Source: Microcaldota archaeon
GTDB taxonomy: Archaea > Micrarchaeota > Micrarchaeia > Micrarchaeales > CABMGC01
NCBI GenBank assembly: GCA_021803245.1
Contig: JAJZLT010000008.1
Location: forward strand, 1-41,407
Length of the DNA: 41,407 bases
Reading direction: 5' to 3'
Below the pieces are notes generated by a model. It was not told the DNA's origin. It ran no database searches and worked only from the letters and a program-made list of their open reading frames with translations. Both the position numbers and the translations under genes were made by a program. Every line of letters begins with the position of its first letter. The stretch's first letter is position 1. Shown one piece after another: positions 8,610 through 17,459 of the stretch.

Positions 8610-10162
8610 CCTGCTATTCCTGTTTCTTTGCCTGAAATCGCATCAATGGTGAAGATCCGCACTTTTCCGCCGCCTCTGAGGGTTATTTTGTACAGTGGCA
8701 GCGAAACCGGCTCGATGCTTATTATCGACGACCCAGGGTATAAGCCCGATATAAGCTTTTTGACGTCCTGCTCTTTTGGCTGGCTGCCAATTAGCTGTTG
8801 TTTGGATACCTTCTTTTCTTCAAGCAATGGCTTTTCTCTGATTAAATACCTTCTGTAATCATATGAAACTACGTTATCCTTGACTTCGGCTATAAAGCCT
8901 TTGCTCTCCAGTCCGACTATGGCTTTATCGAACGCCTCGTCATCCAGCTTTGACTTCTTTTGTGCTTTTCTTATGTTGATCTTTCCGTGTGCGGCAATAA
9001 CGTATAGCAGCCTGGCCTCATTATCATTTAGCCGTGCATTTCTCTTAAATTTAGGTCTGATTAGTTCAGGCTTTTTATTTACGTTAAGGATACATCCGCT
9101 GCTGTCGATTAATGCCCCGTATTCTTTATACTCGTTGCGTCTTCCAGTCCCGATTCGGATAAAGCATAATGCCATCTGCAGGTACCTGTTTTCTATTGAA
9201 TCCAGGGATTCTGCCGCACCGCCGAACAAAACAAATTTCTTTTTCAGCATCTTTCTGGCAAATGATTCCGCATCCTGCTGTGAAAACTTTGGGAATATCG
9301 CATTGATTTTGGTACTGACCCCTGTTTCTCTCGGTGCTCTTGGCAGAATGGGCATTTTATTTTTTTGCTCAAGCTGCGCAACTATGGTACTCATCATTTC
9401 ACTTGGAGCCTTGTATGCGCCTACCAGCGGGGTTGAGCCGATGTGCTTGACTAATCTGCTTTTGACAGAAAAAATACCCTGGTAATCTATGCCAAATGGG
9501 ATGAACTCGCCTACTTTAAGGTTTACCAGCTTGTTGAGTTCCTGCTTGTTTTCAAATAGTATGTCTACAGCTTTTACGTCATTATTTATTGTAAGTTTAC
9601 CTATAAAGCCATAGGAGCACTGGGCAAGAACATTCTTGCTTATATTAGCAGGCCTTTGAGTAGCTACAATAAGGCCTATCCCTCTCTTCCTTCCCCTCAC
9701 GCTTATCTCTTCAAGCATATTTCCGGGCTTATGCACAACCTGGGGTGCAAGTTTGTCCGCTTCCTCTACTATGACAAGGTATGGCCTCCTTATACTGCTT
9801 TCTAACTCATACAGCGCATTCAATGCCTTGCCTACCAGGTCTTCTTTATCCAAAGCATCGGATATGTCCAAGACTACCGGTATGTCATTTTGAATGCTTG
9901 AGGTGAAGAGTTTAGTGAAATCTATATCGGTTTTTATATCTCCAGCGGTTCCTACAACCAACACTTCAAACATGCTCTTGAGAGAGGAATACTCTCCCTC
10001 AGTGTCTATAATGCAGAATGGTGCATGGAGCCGGCAGAGCTCCTCCGCTATAACTCCTATAAGAAACGACTTTCCTGAACCGCTTTGCCCTATTACGCAT
10101 CCCCTTCCGGTCATAACAGACTGCAGATCCACATTTACATCAGTTCCGATGTTAAGTTGCAT
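8606..10162 (-). CDS. HerA/VirB4-superfamily (DUF87) ATPase with C-terminal winged-helix-like region
   Basis: Walker A GQSGSGKS, Walker B YLVIVEEADKLAP, RGRKRGIGLIVATQRPANISKNVLAQ; wHTH-like LLYVIAAHGKINIRKAQKKSKLDDEAFDKAIVGLESKGFI. Confidence 0.88.
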   Translation of the reverse strand: MQLNIGTDVNVDLQSVMTGRGCVIGQSGSGKSFLIGVIAEELCRLHAPFCIIDTEGEYSSLKSMFEVLVVGTAGDIKTDIDFTKLFTSSIQNDIPVVLDISDALDKEDLVGKALNALYELESSIRRPYLVIVEEADKLAPQVVHKPGNMLEEISVRGRKRGIGLIVATQRPANISKNVLAQCSYGFIGKLTINNDVKAVDILFENKQELNKLVNLKVGEFIPFGIDYQGIFSVKSRLVKHIGSTPLVGAYKAPSEMMSTIVAQLEQKNKMPILPRAPRETGVSTKINAIFPKFSQQDAESFARKMLKKKFVLFGGAAESLDSIENRYLQMALCFIRIGTGRRNEYKEYGALIDSSGCILNVNKKPELIRPKFKRNARLNDNEARLLYVIAAHGKINIRKAQKKSKLDDEAFDKAIVGLESKGFIAEVKDNVVSYDYRRYLIREKPLLEEKKVSKQQLIGSQPKEQDVKKLISGLYPGSSIISIEPVSLPLYKITLRGGGKVRIFTIDAISGKETGIAG

Positions 10163-10263
10163 GTATCCTACTAAGAGTCAAACATCTTTAAGCGTTACTC
10201 GGCGCTCTTATGATGAAGATGCCCCCAAAGCGCAAGCTTTAAATATTTATTTAAGTATATAAT

Positions 10264-10281
10264 CATTTACTAAAGTAAATG
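10264..10281. promoter_or_regulatory. Palindromic candidate operator catttact-aa-agtaaatg downstream of TATA-like ctttaaatattt (about 10237-10248)
   Basis: Perfect 8-bp inverted repeat with 2-nt spacer, at about the expected transcription start of the downstream gene cluster. Confidence 0.45.
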
Positions 10282-10623
10282 GTTGGTGATATGAGTATAA
10301 ACAGATATACTGGAAATCTGCAAGTTTATGCGTTTGCTCTATCTTTAGGGTTAATCGCCTTAAACGTCATAAGCACGCTTAATTATATACAGAGGGTGCT
10401 GGTAAACGTTGGGCCTGTCTTGAGCGCAGTGCTCTTTATTTTGGCCGGAGTATTTTATGCTGTAGGGCAATTATTTCCCTCGACCAAAAGGGCCAATTTC
10501 CACAGCGCAGCTATCGACATAATAGTTGGGGCAATAGTGGTGGCAGTATTATCTGTAGCATCGACGAGTCTGGCTGTCGCCTCGACCCAGCTTTTAACCA
10601 ATGTTACAGCTAACACGGTGTAA
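10279..10623 (+). CDS. Putative VirB2/TrbC-like (CedA1/TedC-like) small membrane pilin; likely start ATG 10291
   Basis: About 110 aa; N-terminal hydrophobic segment then two TM helices split by a short basic loop (…FPSTKRANFHSAA…); first gene of a VirB4/VirB6-like cluster. Confidence 0.55.
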   Translation: MVGDMSINRYTGNLQVYAFALSLGLIALNVISTLNYIQRVLVNVGPVLSAVLFILAGVFYAVGQLFPSTKRANFHSAAIDIIVGAIVVAVLSVASTSLAVASTQLLTNVTANTV

Positions 10624-10625
10624 AA

Positions 10626-11669
10626 TTGGGTTTCTTGAGTTTTCAGGGATATTCAATAGTTACTTCACTAATAGCAATAATGCTTGCAGTTAGCGGGATA
10701 TCCTTGGGCTTAGGCTACGCATTGAATGAAAAGCGACTTAAGGATTTTGGAAGGGATTGGATTATCGAATCGATAGTAAATGGAGCCTTGGTAGGAGGGC
10801 TAGCAATATTATTTTCAAATGGAGGGATAATAAGCACTATGATATATTCAGTTACCGTAAGCAATGGTACAAGTATAAGTTGCCAGAGTTTTATGCAAAA
10901 CAATGCCGCCTTGTGCCTTGCTTATGACTATTTAGTTGGCGCAGGCAGCTATACGGTATTTGGAGTGCAGCATAGTTCTGTTCTTACGAGCACAGCAACA
11001 TTGACAACAGGGCTGTTAGGCATAAATGTATTATTGGGCCTTATAGGGTCCTTGAACATAGGGTTTGGCTTTGTTAATCTCTCGTTTAGCTCCCTGGTGA
11101 TGCCACTTATGAATGAAATGCAGTACTTTATAAAATTATTAACAACTATTATGATAGGCATAACTGTCCAAGCTGCATTGTTAATAGCCGTATCTACTGC
11201 CACTTTGACTCTTATATTGCCTGCAGGAATAATAGCCAGATCTTTTTATCCTACTAAGAAAGTCGGAGCGTTCTTGCTGGCACTTGGAATTGGATTATAT
11301 ACTGTTTTTCCACTATCTTATCTCTTTGATGCTGTATTGGCAAATAATTTATCTTTAAGCATAAATAGCAGCAGCATTATTCAGATAACGAGCCAGGCAC
11401 AAAGCCTGCAAAATAGCATGACGCAGGTAACAGAATATAGTAATCAAAGCCATGTCAGCACATTCATTCAGCCAATAATTAGCGCGGCTTCGTCTTTAGG
11501 CAATTCTATATCGAATATATTGAATGGATTGATTTTAGATGTCTCATACTTCATAATCTATTCTTTTGTCCTACCGGCATTTAGCCTGGTGGTTACCGGG
11601 ATTTCGGTTAGGGAGCTTACACAGATTTTAGGGGCGGATGTGAATTTGAGCTGGCTCAGCATGCTGTGA
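10626..11669 (+). CDS. VirB6/TrbL/CedA-like polytopic membrane protein
   Basis: Multiple TM segments; central LPAGIIARSFYPTKKVGAFLLALGIGLYTVFPLSYLF block; position between pilin-like and VirB4-like genes. Confidence 0.6.
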   Translation: MGFLSFQGYSIVTSLIAIMLAVSGISLGLGYALNEKRLKDFGRDWIIESIVNGALVGGLAILFSNGGIISTMIYSVTVSNGTSISCQSFMQNNAALCLAYDYLVGAGSYTVFGVQHSSVLTSTATLTTGLLGINVLLGLIGSLNIGFGFVNLSFSSLVMPLMNEMQYFIKLLTTIMIGITVQAALLIAVSTATLTLILPAGIIARSFYPTKKVGAFLLALGIGLYTVFPLSYLFDAVLANNLSLSINSSSIIQITSQAQSLQNSMTQVTEYSNQSHVSTFIQPIISAASSLGNSISNILNGLILDVSYFIIYSFVLPAFSLVVTGISVRELTQILGADVNLSWLSML

Positions 11670-11673
11670 TGTT

Positions 11674-12393
11674 ATGGCTGATGAACAATTTGGTAGAAAG
11701 ATTTACTCTTATGTTTTCTATGTATTCGCAATTATAATCTTCTTTACATGCTTGCTTTTAAATCATACATGGCTTGTTCTGATATCTTCTGTATTGCTTT
11801 TATTGGCTGCCTTATATTTTAATAGTGGGCACATAATAAACAATATCCTAATTAGAAAGTCAAAAATAATTGAGGTGGCCGGGGCATTTAAACTAAGCAC
11901 AGAAACCAAATCAGTATTTAGGAAACTTGGAAGTAAATATGCAAGTTATTCGGTGGCTATTCTCTCTTATGATAGAGGATATAATTTTTCGCAGGAGGCC
12001 TTTGCATCCTTTATAATGAGTATAGATGAGCCATTCGAGTTTTCTATAGCATTAGAACAACTAGACACGCGAAAACTAATGGAAAACATTGAGACAAAGA
12101 TTAGAATGAAGGAACTTAGCCTGAAGAAAATAGGCCCTGCAAAATATGATCAGATTTCTAGGATAAAGAGAGACATTGAAATATTGAATAATGAGCTAGG
12201 CCGGCTGCGCGATAATAACAAGAATTTCAATTTGATTATGCGGCTGAAATCTTATGCAGAATCATACAGCGGCCTTGAGGCTGCGAGAGCTTCCATAAGA
12301 AACCTTGAGAAATTATGTGTTTCTTTCTCTTCGTCCTTAGGCGTAGGCTATAGGATAGTGGAAGGTGAAGAGCTTCTTGGGATTGTCGGGTGA
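11674..12393 (+). CDS. VirB3/PrgI-like membrane hairpin fused to a VirB4 N-domain-like region
   Basis: Two N-terminal TM helices, then FASFIMSIDEPFEFSIALEQLDTRK…RIKRDIEILNNELGRLRDNNKNFNLIMRL…EAARASIRNLEKLCVSF; directly precedes the ATPase gene. Confidence 0.5.
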   Translation: MADEQFGRKIYSYVFYVFAIIIFFTCLLLNHTWLVLISSVLLLLAALYFNSGHIINNILIRKSKIIEVAGAFKLSTETKSVFRKLGSKYASYSVAILSYDRGYNFSQEAFASFIMSIDEPFEFSIALEQLDTRKLMENIETKIRMKELSLKKIGPAKYDQISRIKRDIEILNNELGRLRDNNKNFNLIMRLKSYAESYSGLEAARASIRNLEKLCVSFSSSLGVGYRIVEGEELLGIVG

Positions 12394-12397
12394 ATAT

Positions 12398-13516
12398 ATG
12401 GCAAACATTAGTCCTGGAATCTCTGAGATATCGAAATTCTTCAATGTACCGATACTACAAGAGCCAGATTGCAGGCAGTACGGCAAGGACAGCTTGCTGT
12501 TAGGCTTCTCAGAGGCCTTAGCCGCCCCAATATTCCTGGATTTGAAATCAAAAAATAATCCGCACATCTTTGTAACTGGAATGAGCGGCTCAGGGAAAAC
12601 ATATTTAATGAGGAGTCTTATCTGCAGGCTTAATCTCATGCTTGATTGCCTCGTCTTTGTTATCGATTTTACAGGAGAATACAGAGATCTGGTGTTGTAT
12701 CTAGGTGAAGTGGAAGCGAATTCGGGGGATAGCAGATTTATAGAAAAAATCGATTCAGGAATTGTTTATTTTAACCTAAAGTCTTTGAAAGAAGCTGAAA
12801 AAATCCAGAGGTGCAAGTCTCTGATACAGAAACTTCTGGAAAAAATGAGATCTAGAACCATTAATGAAGAAAAGCAGATGTTCATACTGCTTGATGAGGC
12901 TTGGAAAGTTTTGGGAGAGGATGGCATACTGGAGGCGATAATTAGAGAGGGCAGAAAGTACAACGTTGGGATAATTTTAGCATCCCAGATAATTGAGGAT
13001 ATTGAGGTTTCTGTGCTATCCAATATGGCTACACTATTCATTTTTAGAATTCAGAATCAGGATAGCCTGAAGCATCTTTCCAGCAACTATAACATAAGCA
13101 ATGCCATGCTCCAAAAAATTCAGAACTTTTCTGTGGGCCAATGCCTGCTTATTCACCTGGCGAAGAATGGAGATATCGATTTATTGCCTATCAGAAGGGT
13201 TTTTGGCGTTGATATTTACAGTGCTTTTGAAATTTATTTTGGTGATGTAAAAATGGATGTAATAATTGATGATTTCTGCAGGGAAATTTCTAACCTGTGC
13301 AAACAGGATGCCTCTGACCTGATTTCTAGGATAAGGAAGGATAAGTCAATAGGATTGAGTGAACTAATAAAGGAGCTGTTAACACTGAATGCGGGAAGAT
13401 ATGAGTTGCTGGCTTACCTTAGGCGGCTTGGCGTAAGTGATTCGGACATTGCAGATGGCTTTTCTATGGCAGTAGAAGGTATTTTAAATGAAGATCGTAA
13501 GCTATTCCAAGTTTAA
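12398..13516 (+). CDS. VirB4/TraC-like ATPase (P-loop domain); ORF open from 12365, start likely ATG 12398
   Basis: Walker A VTGMSGSGKTYLM, VFVIDFTGEYRDL, Walker B MFILLDEAWKVLG, REGRKYNVGIILASQIIEDI. Confidence 0.85.
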   Translation: MANISPGISEISKFFNVPILQEPDCRQYGKDSLLLGFSEALAAPIFLDLKSKNNPHIFVTGMSGSGKTYLMRSLICRLNLMLDCLVFVIDFTGEYRDLVLYLGEVEANSGDSRFIEKIDSGIVYFNLKSLKEAEKIQRCKSLIQKLLEKMRSRTINEEKQMFILLDEAWKVLGEDGILEAIIREGRKYNVGIILASQIIEDIEVSVLSNMATLFIFRIQNQDSLKHLSSNYNISNAMLQKIQNFSVGQCLLIHLAKNGDIDLLPIRRVFGVDIYSAFEIYFGDVKMDVIIDDFCREISNLCKQDASDLISRIRKDKSIGLSELIKELLTLNAGRYELLAYLRRLGVSDSDIADGFSMAVEGILNEDRKLFQV

Positions 13517-14171
13517 ACTGTATTCGAAGATAAGAATAGATGCAAAATTAACCATGACACAGGATAGGCTCAGGGAGGAGATTGCTTTCTTTCCCTACAT
13601 GAAGCCATTAAAATCTAGAAGGGAACTGGCGTACTCGATAGAGATGGCTGGAGCCAGTGATCACTCGTATTTCATAGATTTCAAAGAAGATTGTATAGAA
13701 TTCCTGATTTTTTCAGAATCAACTCCCCAATTCTTTCTAAGAGATGCCATAGTGAAGGTGATCTTGATTTTATCAAACCTGAAATCGGTTTATTCCATAG
13801 ACTATTCTGCTTTACTTCCATATATACAGCAGGCATTATCAGCAGAACATGTATCTGAAGCTAGGAAAATGGCGGACCGGGCGTCTAATTGCAATAGAGA
13901 CCTTGATCTGGCCTTTTCTAAGAGAATAATAGAACTGAAAAAACAAAATGCCGCAGCCAAGGAATCACTGCTTTTATCAAATAAGAAAGTGGCAAAACTG
14001 TTCTCTGAATTTATAATCCAGAAGAGCGGCAGCCGGTTTTCTCTAGACTCTGCCGCAAAAGACAACAATTTAGAAGAGGGGGAATTGAATGAAGCAATTG
14101 CTTATCTGGAAAGTCGCGGCTACAAAATTTCTAAACACGAAAACAATCTTATAAGCCTGGTGAAAGCATGA
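13488..14171 (+). CDS. Uncharacterised protein with C-terminal winged-helix-like region, T4SS-like cluster
   Basis: 227-aa ORF overlapping the upstream gene end; C-terminus FSLDSAAKDNNLEEGELNEAIAYLESRGYKI. Confidence 0.65.
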   Translation: MKIVSYSKFKLYSKIRIDAKLTMTQDRLREEIAFFPYMKPLKSRRELAYSIEMAGASDHSYFIDFKEDCIEFLIFSESTPQFFLRDAIVKVILILSNLKSVYSIDYSALLPYIQQALSAEHVSEARKMADRASNCNRDLDLAFSKRIIELKKQNAAAKESLLLSNKKVAKLFSEFIIQKSGSRFSLDSAAKDNNLEEGELNEAIAYLESRGYKISKHENNLISLVKA

Positions 14172-14767
14172 TGCGCATATTCATGCCTCTTGTAAAAGAG
14201 TTTTTGATACTTGGGGCGGGTTTACTTTTAATGTTCGTAACAAGAAAATTATCCGAAAGGGCGCAGAAATTTGTCATATATATGGACACCGATACGCTAT
14301 TTTATAAGAATAATCAGCTCTTAGCTCAGGAAGGCAGCTATCCACTGCCTGCTAGATACAACGAATTGGCATTTGGCAGGTTAGATGGTAAATCCGAAAT
14401 TTTAGGCGCAGATATCTTGGATATTGCAGATATGAAAGTTGATGAGCGCGTATGGAACGGATATTTTTTAAAAAGCGACCTGTTTTATAATGCGGTTTTT
14501 GAAAGAATTGCTAAAGACATGCTAATAACAAAGGGAAAGTTAAATAAGACATATTTAACAAAGGATGGGAAGTTGCAGAGGCTTCCAAAAACAGCCAGGA
14601 TTTATAACATATCTCAGATTCGCATGCTGAAGCTGGACGGAGATGATAAGATATCTATTCTTCCGAGCAGTTTTGACCTGTTCCTGGAGAAACTAGTTTT
14701 TTGTGGCAAGTCTTCAATTATTAATTGGTATTTTTACTCTGCCCAGGGGACGCTTTTGAATGGTTGA
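14168..14767 (+). CDS. Single-pass membrane protein of unknown function, T4SS-like cluster
   Basis: 199-aa ORF; N-terminal TM followed by a soluble domain; overlaps upstream stop codon. Confidence 0.7.
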   Translation: MMRIFMPLVKEFLILGAGLLLMFVTRKLSERAQKFVIYMDTDTLFYKNNQLLAQEGSYPLPARYNELAFGRLDGKSEILGADILDIADMKVDERVWNGYFLKSDLFYNAVFERIAKDMLITKGKLNKTYLTKDGKLQRLPKTARIYNISQIRMLKLDGDDKISILPSSFDLFLEKLVFCGKSSIINWYFYSAQGTLLNG

Positions 14768-14972
14768 TTTAATGGGACTGGTATTTGGCTTTTTATTGCT
14801 AATTATCAAGATAAGCGGAGTGCTTTCCAGCCTTATAATAGATCTCTTGATTGTGAGCTATTTTATTTCAAGGCCAAAGAATGCTAATCCGCTATTGATT
14901 AGATCCCTTTACGGGTTTCTTGCTCTCTTTTTAGTAACAATATGCACTATGGTGATTTTACCTCTAAGATAG
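14760..14972 (+). CDS. Small two-TM protein, T4SS-like cluster
   Basis: 70-aa hydrophobic ORF overlapping the upstream gene. Confidence 0.6.
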   Translation: MVDLMGLVFGFLLLIIKISGVLSSLIIDLLIVSYFISRPKNANPLLIRSLYGFLALFLVTICTMVILPLR

Positions 14973-14998
14973 ATATAATTTATAGAAGGGGCTTCAGA

Positions 14999-15238
14999 AT
15001 GAACAATGCACTTTACAGTGCCATTGCATCTGCAGGAATTGCAGCTTCCATGGTAACAGCAGTAATAGCTTTAGGCATATCCGTAGATTATGCAATAGAA
15101 TTATTTTGCATATGGAGCTTAGTATTTGCACTTGTTTTATTCTATTTTTCGAAATTTTTTATAGCCGAAAATAAAATTATGCTACTGTGCCTTGTCAATA
15201 TTTTCATAGCATTATTTAGCATGCGTATTTTCTGGTGA
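14999..15238 (+). CDS. Small polytopic protein (about three TM), T4SS-like cluster; start likely ATG 14999
   Basis: Hydrophobic ORF immediately upstream of the 727-aa ATPase gene. Confidence 0.6.
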   Translation: MNNALYSAIASAGIAASMVTAVIALGISVDYAIELFCIWSLVFALVLFYFSKFFIAENKIMLLCLVNIFIALFSMRIFW

Positions 15239-15242
15239 CCGT

Positions 15243-17426
15243 ATGGATCATTTGATTCCTTATAAAATAATTTCGATACCGGAAAATCTTGATAAAAAGC
15301 TTTTGTTGGAATCGATGCTTTCAGATGGTTTTTTATTATATTACGATTTCCTTAACACAAACTTGCTAATCTTTGTACGTGATGAAGAGGAAGTAGCCAG
15401 ACTATCGAAGGTATCTGATGGGCTAGTATTCGAAGGGGCGGATTGTGAGCCTGAATTGGCAGATTTGGAATATATTACATTTTACGGATCCTCTGAGGAT
15501 GTACTAGGTACAAGTAATATTTGTAGAATATTTGAGGGAATTAAAGGAGGCCTGTTTTTATCATTCTCCAGAACGGATTCCGCGCATATAAAGCAGATTA
15601 AATCAAAAATTGAAAAACTTATGAGCGATAAAGGGGTCAGGGTCACCAAAAATGCCGATAGGAATATTTTAGGGTATGGTAGCCATTCTGAACAGAAGGA
15701 CCTTTATTACGATTCGGAAGAAAGAAAGATTTATCTTTCAATACTTGATAATTTGGATGAGATAGCTTTGAGCAATGGTTTGTCATATAAGGTTTCAATA
15801 ATATTAAACGGAAATATAGAGAAATCAATAAGATACCTGGAGTCTAGATCTTTCATATTTGAGCACTTTAAAATAACTGCAAGGGATATTGCTTCTCTAT
15901 TCGATATTGCAAAGAAGGCAGATGCAATGCCTTTTTCGTATAACTTGGCATCTGGATTCATGGGCTTTCCCGAATCAGTAAAGAGAGAGCACATCATAGA
16001 GACGTATAATAAAAAATATGTAGGAGACTTGCTATTGGGAAAGTGCTTGCATAATTCAGCAAATGAGACTAAAAACAGCTTCTTATTGAGCAGTTCTACA
16101 CTAAATTTGGGCACTCTCATGACAGGAATGCCTGGAACCGGAAAGACGATGGCTGCAATGAACCTTATATTGCAGGTTAAAATGCATGCCTGCAAGCACG
16201 TGATAATAGTATCTCCTACAGAGGAGTGGTCTGCATTTGGAGAGGAAAATGGGATACAGGTAGTGAGCTTGTCCGATGAAAGGTTGAGGATAAATTTCTT
16301 CAGGTGCGAGAAGGAACATGATATAATCAGATTTTATGAAAATCTGGCAATGCTCTTGTCCTCTGCTGCTGATGCTGGGCCATATAAAAGTTCGATGGAG
16401 AAATGCTTGCTGGATGCTTTTAGCAGGATTTATAATGACAATCCAGATCCGGATCCCCAGGAAGTTTATTTTGCGATAGAAGAATCGGTAATAGAGCAGC
16501 ATGGCAAAAGGACAAATACAGGGGTAAAATACACAAAGCATGGAGAGAATATAAAAGCAGCACTGGAAAGCCTCAGGCTCATGCTCTTAAAACCGCAATT
16601 TGCTTACAATGGAGGCTTAAATTTTAGCGAATTGATAAGCGAGGGAGTCATTTTTGATCTTTCGCACGTAAGCAACACTATGAAACCGTTCTTTTACGCT
16701 ATGATACTTAATAAGATATACGAATTTAGCGATTCCTTGGATGTTTATGGTGACAGCAAGCTAAGAATGGTTATAGGGATAGAGGAAGCACAATTGATTT
16801 TTGAGAATAGCGAAAAATCTGCTGCGACTACTGATTTAAAGCAGAGAATCCAGGATTTCAGGAAAAAAGGGGTGGGATTGCTATTGATTACCCATGCCGT
16901 AACTGACATAAATGTGAGCATACGCAGATTATGTCAAACCAAGTTTTATTTCAGACAGAGCGCAGAAACAGCAAAAGCTGCAGCGTCGGATCTGATCTTC
17001 AATGAAGATAAATTAGATCAGGTCATTGATAAGTTAAAAATCTTGGGACAGAAGATTTGTGCGGTAAATTGTATTATTGAGGCTCTGGCTGGCAAGGTTC
17101 CGGACAATTCAGTCTTCATTAAAACTTCGGATTTCAAGGTACCTGCGGTAGATTCACAAAAAACGGATAAGAAACATAAAAGAAGAAAGGAAGATACAAT
17201 AGTTAAGATTCTTATTCAGAATATGCCTGCCAGTGGTATTAAGGCTGAAATTAGGTATATAGGAATGCCTATCTTTAAAGGGGAAACAGGCTTGGAGGGC
17301 ATTATATCCACCGACAGGCCGCTGAAAGACAAAAGGCTTGAACTTATCATATTGAAAGAGAGGGCAAGGGATTGTAAGCATTTTAATATAGTGGGGGGTA
17401 GCGAGAGCATAATAAAGCTGGATTAG
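15243..17426 (+). CDS. HerA/VirB4-superfamily ATPase (large, 727 aa)
   Basis: Walker A MTGMPGTGKTMAAMN, VIIVSPTEEWSAF, VIFDLSHVSNTMKPFFYAMILNKIYE, Walker B-like RMVIGIEEAQLIF, RKKGVGLLLITHAVTDI. Confidence 0.85.
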   Translation: MDHLIPYKIISIPENLDKKLLLESMLSDGFLLYYDFLNTNLLIFVRDEEEVARLSKVSDGLVFEGADCEPELADLEYITFYGSSEDVLGTSNICRIFEGIKGGLFLSFSRTDSAHIKQIKSKIEKLMSDKGVRVTKNADRNILGYGSHSEQKDLYYDSEERKIYLSILDNLDEIALSNGLSYKVSIILNGNIEKSIRYLESRSFIFEHFKITARDIASLFDIAKKADAMPFSYNLASGFMGFPESVKREHIIETYNKKYVGDLLLGKCLHNSANETKNSFLLSSSTLNLGTLMTGMPGTGKTMAAMNLILQVKMHACKHVIIVSPTEEWSAFGEENGIQVVSLSDERLRINFFRCEKEHDIIRFYENLAMLLSSAADAGPYKSSMEKCLLDAFSRIYNDNPDPDPQEVYFAIEESVIEQHGKRTNTGVKYTKHGENIKAALESLRLMLLKPQFAYNGGLNFSELISEGVIFDLSHVSNTMKPFFYAMILNKIYEFSDSLDVYGDSKLRMVIGIEEAQLIFENSEKSAATTDLKQRIQDFRKKGVGLLLITHAVTDINVSIRRLCQTKFYFRQSAETAKAAASDLIFNEDKLDQVIDKLKILGQKICAVNCIIEALAGKVPDNSVFIKTSDFKVPAVDSQKTDKKHKRRKEDTIVKILIQNMPASGIKAEIRYIGMPIFKGETGLEGIISTDRPLKDKRLELIILKERARDCKHFNIVGGSESIIKLD

Positions 17427-17459
17427 GTTATGTATAATCAGGCTGGAAGAGACGTAAAT

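Noticed and set aside
8880-9485. 201-aa plus-strand ORF opposite the HerA-like ATPase
   Set aside because: Antisense shadow of a gene with clear Walker motifs; translation is S/L/P-rich with no domain signature.
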